A DNA stretch of 64,000 bases from positions 1 to 64,000 of the forward strand of contig JAFVRJ010000024.1 of the NCBI GenBank assembly GCA_017504305.1, written 5' to 3'. The stretch comes from Clostridia bacterium. GTDB taxonomy: Bacteria > Bacillota > Clostridia > Christensenellales > DTU072. The notes beneath the pieces were generated by a model. That model had not been told where the DNA came from. It saw only the letters and a program-made list of their open reading frames with translations, and did not search any database. Shown piece after piece: positions 60,270 to 64,000 of the stretch (within the stretch, counting starts at the first letter, position 1; every line of letters begins with the position of its first letter). The position numbers were made by a program, and so were the translations under genes.

Positions 60270-60974
60270 ATGTTGCCCAAATATAAAAGAGTACTTCTTA
60301 AAATTTCCGGTGAAGCCCTTGCAGGGGAGGGTAAATTTGGTCTTGATGCCGAAATAGTAGATGGCATTATAAATCAAATTAAAGAGGTTAAAGAGCTTGG
60401 CGTTGAAATCGGCATCGTAATTGGTGCAGGTAACTTCTGGCGCGGTAGACAAGGTGAAGGCATGGAGCGTGCAACCGCAGACTATATGGGAATGCTCGCG
60501 ACCGTTATGAACTGTCTTGCTTTGCAAGATGCACTTGAGAAGAAGGGTGTTCCCACTCGCGTACAAACAGCTATAGCGATTACCCAAATTGCAGAGCCCT
60601 TTATTATCCGCAAGGCAATTCGTCATCTCGAAAGAGGAAGGGTAGTTATATTTGGTTGCGGTACCGGTGCACCGTATTTCACTACTGATACTGCAGCAGC
60701 ACTTCGTGCCGCCGAAATTAAAGCAGACGTATTACTTCTTGCTAAAAACGTTGACGGTATTTATGATAGCGATCCCAAAAAGAATCCCGATGCCGTTAAA
60801 TATGAAAGGATTTCCGGTATCGAGTTTATTAAAAAGGAACTTACCGCTATGGATACAACCGCAGTTAGCCTCTGTATGACCAACCATACTCCCGTAGTTG
60901 CCTTTGGTCTAAACGAGCCAAACAGCATCATGCGTGCTGTATGCGGGGATAAGATCGGTACCATTATCGACTAA
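60270..60974 (+). CDS. pyrH: UMP kinase
   Basis: The 234-residue amino-acid-kinase-fold enzyme starts [20 protein letters not shown]. It has [12 protein letters not shown] near residue 50, [26 protein letters not shown] near 125 and [18 protein letters not shown] near 157. It makes UDP from UMP. CGGAGG lies before the ATG. Confidence 0.97.
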   Translation: MLPKYKRVLLKISGEALAGEGKFGLDAEIVDGIINQIKEVKELGVEIGIVIGAGNFWRGRQGEGMERATADYMGMLATVMNCLALQDALEKKGVPTRVQTAIAITQIAEPFIIRKAIRHLERGRVVIFGCGTGAPYFTTDTAAALRAAEIKADVLLLAKNVDGIYDSDPKKNPDAVKYERISGIEFIKKELTAMDTTAVSLCMTNHTPVVAFGLNEPNSIMRAVCGDKIGTIID

Positions 60975-60991
60975 TTAATACTCATGCAATT

Positions 60992-61022
60992 AAAAGAACT
61001 TGGATAATCCAAGTTCTTTTTT
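60992..61022 (+). terminator. Terminator after pyrH
   Basis: AAAAGAACTTGGA at 60992-61004 pairs with TCCAAGTTCTTTT at 61008-61020 around TAA, followed by TT. Confidence 0.9.
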
Positions 61023-61044
61023 ATAATAAAAATGATTTTGCTGC

Positions 61045-61072
61045 TTTAAATTTAATTAACATATGATATAAT
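61045..61072 (+). promoter_or_regulatory. Probable promoter of the flavodiiron gene
   Basis: TATAAT at 61067-61072 is perfect. TTTAAA at 61045-61050 with a 16-nt spacer is a poor -35. A 26-nt leader with GAGGG follows. Confidence 0.5.
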
Positions 61073-61098
61073 AATAAAAAAAGATATCGAGGGTTTAT

Positions 61099-62886
61099 AT
61101 GATTATTTCAAACGATATTAAGTATATAGGCGTAAACGATCATAAAGTTGACCTTTTCGAAGGGCAATACGTTGTACCTAACGGCATGTCTTATAATTCT
61201 TATGCAATCATTGATGAAAAGATTGCTATTATGGACACCGTGGACATTGGCTTTACTCACGAGTGGTTGGACAATCTCCAAAACGCTCTTGGCGATAGAA
61301 AGCCCGATTATCTAATCGTGCAACACATGGAGCCCGATCATTCGGCCAATATAATGAATTTTGTTAAAATTTATCCTGATGCCAAGATAGTTTCATCTCA
61401 AAAAGCATTTGCTATGATGAAAAACTTTTTCGGCACCGATTTTGAGGATAAGCAAATCGTAGTAGGTGAGGGTAGTACTCTTTCACTCGGTAAACATACT
61501 TTGACTTTTGTGGCCGCTCCCATGGTTCACTGGCCGGAAGTTATAGTTACCTACGATAGCTATGATAAAGTATTATTCTCCGCAGATGGATTTGGTAAAT
61601 TCGGTGCATTGGACGTAGAAGAAGATTGGGCATGTGAGGCAAGACGTTATTATATAGGTATAGTAGGTAAATATGGTGCTCAAGTACAAAATCTCTTGAA
61701 AAAGGCATCTACTCTTGATATCGCCACAATTTGCCCGTTACATGGTCCTATTCTAAAAGAGAATTTATCTTATTATATAGGATTATATAATACGTGGTCG
61801 AGCTATCAACCGGAAGAAGAGGGTATCGTTATTGCTTATACATCCGTTTACGGCAATACCAAGAAAGCCGTTATGCAACTTGCCGATATGCTCAAGGCTA
61901 ACGGTTGTCCCAAAGTTGTAGTCAACGATCTTGCAAGATGCGACATGGCTGAAGCAGTTGAAGATGCCTTCCGTTATAGTAAAATTGTGCTTGCTACGAC
62001 CACCTATAACGCAGAGATTTTCCCTTTCATGCGCGAGTTTATAAACCATTTAATCGAGCGCAACTTCAGCAATAGAACGGTAGCCTTTATTGAAAACGGT
62101 AGCTGGGCACCGCTTGCTGCTAAAATAATGAAAGCTATGCTTGAAAAATGCAAAAACCTTACTTTTGCCGAAAATACCGTTAAGATTTTGTCTGCGTTGA
62201 ACGAGGAAAGCAATACTCAACTTACCGCCCTTGCCAATGAGCTTTGTAACGATTATATTCAAAGAGGTGAAACGGCAAATAAAAACGACCTCACCGCTTT
62301 ATTTAAAATTGGATATGGTTTATATGTTGTTACTTCAAACGACGGTAAAAAGGATAACGGCTTAATAGTCAATACAGTTACTCAAGTAACCAATACTCCT
62401 AATCGCATAGCGGTTACCATCAATAAAGATAATTATTCACACCACGTAATTAAGCAAAGTGGAATAATGAACATCAACTGCTTAACTGTTGACGCGCCCT
62501 TTGCAGTGTTTGAAAAATTTGGATTTGTAAGCGGTCGTAACGTCAATAAGTTTGCCGACTGCGAGCCGTTGCGCTCCGATAACGGATTGGTATTCTTGCC
62601 TCGCTATATAAACTCGTTTATGTCACTTAAGGTAGACCAATATCTTGATTTGGGTACCCATGGTATGTTTATTTGTTCAGTTACCGAATCGAGAGTAATA
62701 TCCGATAAAGACACTATGACATATGCGTATTACCATCAAAACGTAAAGCCGAAGCCTCAAACCGCAGGCAAAAAGGGTTACGTTTGCAAAATCTGCGGAT
62801 ACGTTTACGAAGGTGATACTTTACCTGAAGACTTTATTTGCCCCTTGTGTAAACATGGAGCAGTAGACTTTGAACCCATAAAATAA
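61099..62886 (+). CDS. Four-domain flavodiiron protein (FprA type with flavin reductase and rubredoxin)
   Basis: The 595-residue protein joins four domains. A metallo-beta-lactamase-like diiron domain (1-245) carries the ligand motif QHMEPDHSAN near residue 74. A flavodoxin domain (about 250-395) has IAYTSVYGNTKKAV. A flavin-reductase domain (about 405-550) follows. The C-terminal rubredoxin (about 555-595) has CKICGYVYEGDTLPEDFICPLC. Such proteins reduce oxygen to water or nitric oxide to nitrous oxide. With its own reductase and rubredoxin it could take electrons straight from NAD(P)H. GAGGG lies before the ATG. A free rubredoxin gene follows 22 nt downstream. Confidence 0.92.
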   Translation: MIISNDIKYIGVNDHKVDLFEGQYVVPNGMSYNSYAIIDEKIAIMDTVDIGFTHEWLDNLQNALGDRKPDYLIVQHMEPDHSANIMNFVKIYPDAKIVSSQKAFAMMKNFFGTDFEDKQIVVGEGSTLSLGKHTLTFVAAPMVHWPEVIVTYDSYDKVLFSADGFGKFGALDVEEDWACEARRYYIGIVGKYGAQVQNLLKKASTLDIATICPLHGPILKENLSYYIGLYNTWSSYQPEEEGIVIAYTSVYGNTKKAVMQLADMLKANGCPKVVVNDLARCDMAEAVEDAFRYSKIVLATTTYNAEIFPFMREFINHLIERNFSNRTVAFIENGSWAPLAAKIMKAMLEKCKNLTFAENTVKILSALNEESNTQLTALANELCNDYIQRGETANKNDLTALFKIGYGLYVVTSNDGKKDNGLIVNTVTQVTNTPNRIAVTINKDNYSHHVIKQSGIMNINCLTVDAPFAVFEKFGFVSGRNVNKFADCEPLRSDNGLVFLPRYINSFMSLKVDQYLDLGTHGMFICSVTESRVISDKDTMTYAYYHQNVKPKPQTAGKKGYVCKICGYVYEGDTLPEDFICPLCKHGAVDFEPIK

Positions 62887-62908
62887 TAAACTAAAAGGAG
62901 AACAAATT

Positions 62909-63064
62909 ATGAAGTATGTATGTGACGTTTGTGGTTGGATTTACGACGAAGAAGAAGGCGCACCCGATCTTGGTATCGAAGCCGGCACCAAGTTTGAAGA
63001 TCTTCCCGAAGATTTTGCTTGCCCCCTTTGCGGAGTAGGAACAGATTCCTTTTCTGCTGAATAA
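62909..63064 (+). CDS. Rubredoxin
   Basis: The 51-residue protein starts MKYVCDVCGWIYDEEEG and has LPEDFACPLCGVGTDSF. The two CxxC pairs bind one iron, and the fold is the standard rubredoxin. It probably shuttles electrons to the flavodiiron protein upstream or to rubrerythrin at 52571. AAAGGAG lies before the ATG. Confidence 0.97.
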   Translation: MKYVCDVCGWIYDEEEGAPDLGIEAGTKFEDLPEDFACPLCGVGTDSFSAE

Positions 63065-63080
63065 TTATTAATAATCAAAG

Positions 63081-63108
63081 TAAAGAGCCCTTTTTAGGGC
63101 TCTTTATT
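63081..63108 (+). terminator. Terminator after rubredoxin
   Basis: TAAAGAGCCC at 63081-63090 pairs with GGGCTCTTTA at 63097-63106 around a TTTTTA loop. It separates the redox pair from frr. Confidence 0.85.
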
Positions 63109-63118
63109 ATATTTGCAC

Positions 63119-63147
63119 TTGTAATATCGTTTTTAGTGTGTTATTAT
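63119..63147 (+). promoter_or_regulatory. Promoter of frr-uppS
   Basis: TTGTAA at 63119-63124, a 17-nt spacer and TATTAT at 63142-63147, followed by a leader with TTGAGG. Confidence 0.6.
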
Positions 63148-63186
63148 ATAGCATATATAATAAAAATTAAACCTTGAGGTATTAAT

Positions 63187-63762
63187 ATGGCATATGAATT
63201 ATTAGAAGTTGAAATGGTGTTTGACGATCTTTCCGAAAGAATCGAAAAAACTAAAACCAGCCTTAACAACGAGTTCAAGTCGATGAGAGCAGGTCGTGCT
63301 AACCCCCACATCCTTGATAAGGTAGTAGTGCCTTACTATGGTATGGATACTCCTATCAACCAAATGGCTAACATCACCATCCCCGAAGCACGTATGCTCG
63401 TTGTCAACGTTTGGGACCAAAGTGCAATTAAAGCAGTTGAAAAGGCTATTATTGCAGCTAACGTAGGTATCTTCCCCACCAACGATGGTAAAGTATTGCG
63501 TTTAGTATTCCCCGAACTCACCGAAGAACGTCGTCGTGCATTAGTTAAAGAGGTAAAGGTTTCTTCCGAAAACGCTAAAGTTGCAGTACGCAATATTAGA
63601 CGTGATGCTCTTGAAGTACTCCGTACTTACAAAAAGGATAGCGTAATTACCGAAGACGATTATACTCGTTTTGAAAAAGACGTAGAAAAAGTTGTATCCG
63701 GCGCTATTACTGATATCGACAAGATGTCAACTGATAAAGAAGCGGAGATCATGTCCGTATAA
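63187..63762 (+). CDS. frr: Ribosome recycling factor
   Basis: The 191-residue protein has the RRF blocks FKSMRAGRANPHILDKVVVPYYGMDTPINQMANI, WDQSAIKAVEKAI and LTEERRRALVKEVK in the expected order. It splits post-termination ribosomes with EF-G. The N-terminus (MAYELLEVEMVF) may be slightly extended; an ATG at 63214 is possible but has no better binding site. uppS starts 2 nt downstream. Confidence 0.97.
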   Translation: MAYELLEVEMVFDDLSERIEKTKTSLNNEFKSMRAGRANPHILDKVVVPYYGMDTPINQMANITIPEARMLVVNVWDQSAIKAVEKAIIAANVGIFPTNDGKVLRLVFPELTEERRRALVKEVKVSSENAKVAVRNIRRDALEVLRTYKKDSVITEDDYTRFEKDVEKVVSGAITDIDKMSTDKEAEIMSV

Positions 63763-63764
63763 TT

Positions 63765-64000
63765 ATGCATTTAGCAGTAATCATGGATGGCGGTGGCCGT
63801 TATGCCGAGTCGCGTAAACTTCCGCGCATTAACGGATATATATACGGCACCCGCGCCATACTCGATATAATTGACGCGTGCGATGAGCAAAAGCTATCGT
63901 GTGTGTCTTTTTACGTTTCCAGTAAGGAAAATTTATCACGTGGAATTGCCGAAAAATTGGCAATTTCTTCGGTATACGTTGATTTTATTCAAAATACTTT
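63765..64000 (+). CDS. uppS: UppS-like isoprenyl transferase, 3' end cut by the window
   Basis: The first 78 residues read as a cis-prenyltransferase. MDGGGRYAESRKLPRINGY lines up with the family block MDGNGRWA...PRxxGH, and SFYVSSKENLSR with the YxxSSENW block. The first catalytic Asp and Arg are kept, but the Asn of NGRW is Gly and the conserved His after the Pro-Arg block is Tyr. It would make undecaprenyl diphosphate for the wall, as the frr neighbour predicts, but the active site is atypical. It may be a divergent or specialised paralogue. Confidence 0.75.
   Translation, partial: MHLAVIMDGGGRYAESRKLPRINGYIYGTRAILDIIDACDEQKLSCVSFYVSSKENLSRGIAEKLAISSVYVDFIQNT

Overview
The window is a gene-dense piece of a low-to-mid GC Gram-positive chromosome. 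It most likely belongs to an uncultured gut-type member of the Clostridia. The reasons are the dcw cluster followed directly by spoIIGA-sigE-sigG, an intact sigK, MurE with the DNPR motif of meso-diaminopimelate enzymes, several anaerobe redox proteins (rubrerythrin, flavodiiron protein, rubredoxin), RqcH, and a DUF3343/cysteine desulfurase pair. No phage, insertion sequence, CRISPR array or horizontally acquired island is visible. The order or family cannot be fixed from sequence alone.

Layout. 0-6 kb: LemA and a DUF2207 envelope protein, a DUF3784 membrane protein, 187-bp hairpin-rich tandem repeats beside tRNA-Gly(CCC), a TRIC-family channel, two small unrecognised proteins and a GH43-type glycosidase. 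6-17 kb: a 932-residue regulator with a degenerate NTPase core and a C-terminal SARP/BTAD region, two RNA-modification enzymes, a second structured repeat cluster, a cytidylate-kinase-like protein, a MATE exporter, a cysteine desulfurase diverging from DUF3343, nth, obgE and an unknown membrane protein. 17-25.7 kb: a NadD-YqeK fusion, rsfS, a RibU-like transporter, tsaE-tsaB-rimI, a hydrolase, a membrane-anchored MurF, ddl and rqcH. 25.8-32.8 kb: tig-clpP-clpX-lon-engB plus a metallophosphoesterase, a proteostasis block. 32.9-46 kb: mraZ-rsmH-(unknown in the ftsL slot)-PBP-murE-mraY-murD-ftsW-murA-ftsQ-ftsA-ftsZ. 46-51 kb: spoIIGA-sigE-sigG-ylmC, nrdR, an RluA enzyme, sigK and RNase P RNA. 51-58.6 kb: rarA, rubrerythrin, an ABC exporter, ruvX-DUF1292, a cyclophilin lipoprotein and an MBG-repeat surface protein. 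58.6-64 kb: rpsB-tsf-pyrH, then a flavodiiron protein and rubredoxin inserted before frr-uppS.

The genes join into three programmes: wall synthesis and division (dcw, murF-ddl, murA, uppS), sporulation control coupled to division (ftsAZ to spoIIGA-sigE-sigG, plus sigK), and translation and proteostasis (rpsB-tsf-frr, rsfS, tsa genes, rqcH, tig-clp-lon).

The most unusual signals are in the DNA between genes. Several transcription units (nadD, rqcH, rarA, an MBG protein, nth) have a promoter whose -10 box lies 6-8 nt before the ATG and have no Shine-Dalgarno, so they look leaderless. A perfect 26-bp palindrome fills the lon promoter, three 10-bp-spaced MraZ-type boxes cover the mraZ promoter, and two different repeat families show conserved or covarying hairpins.
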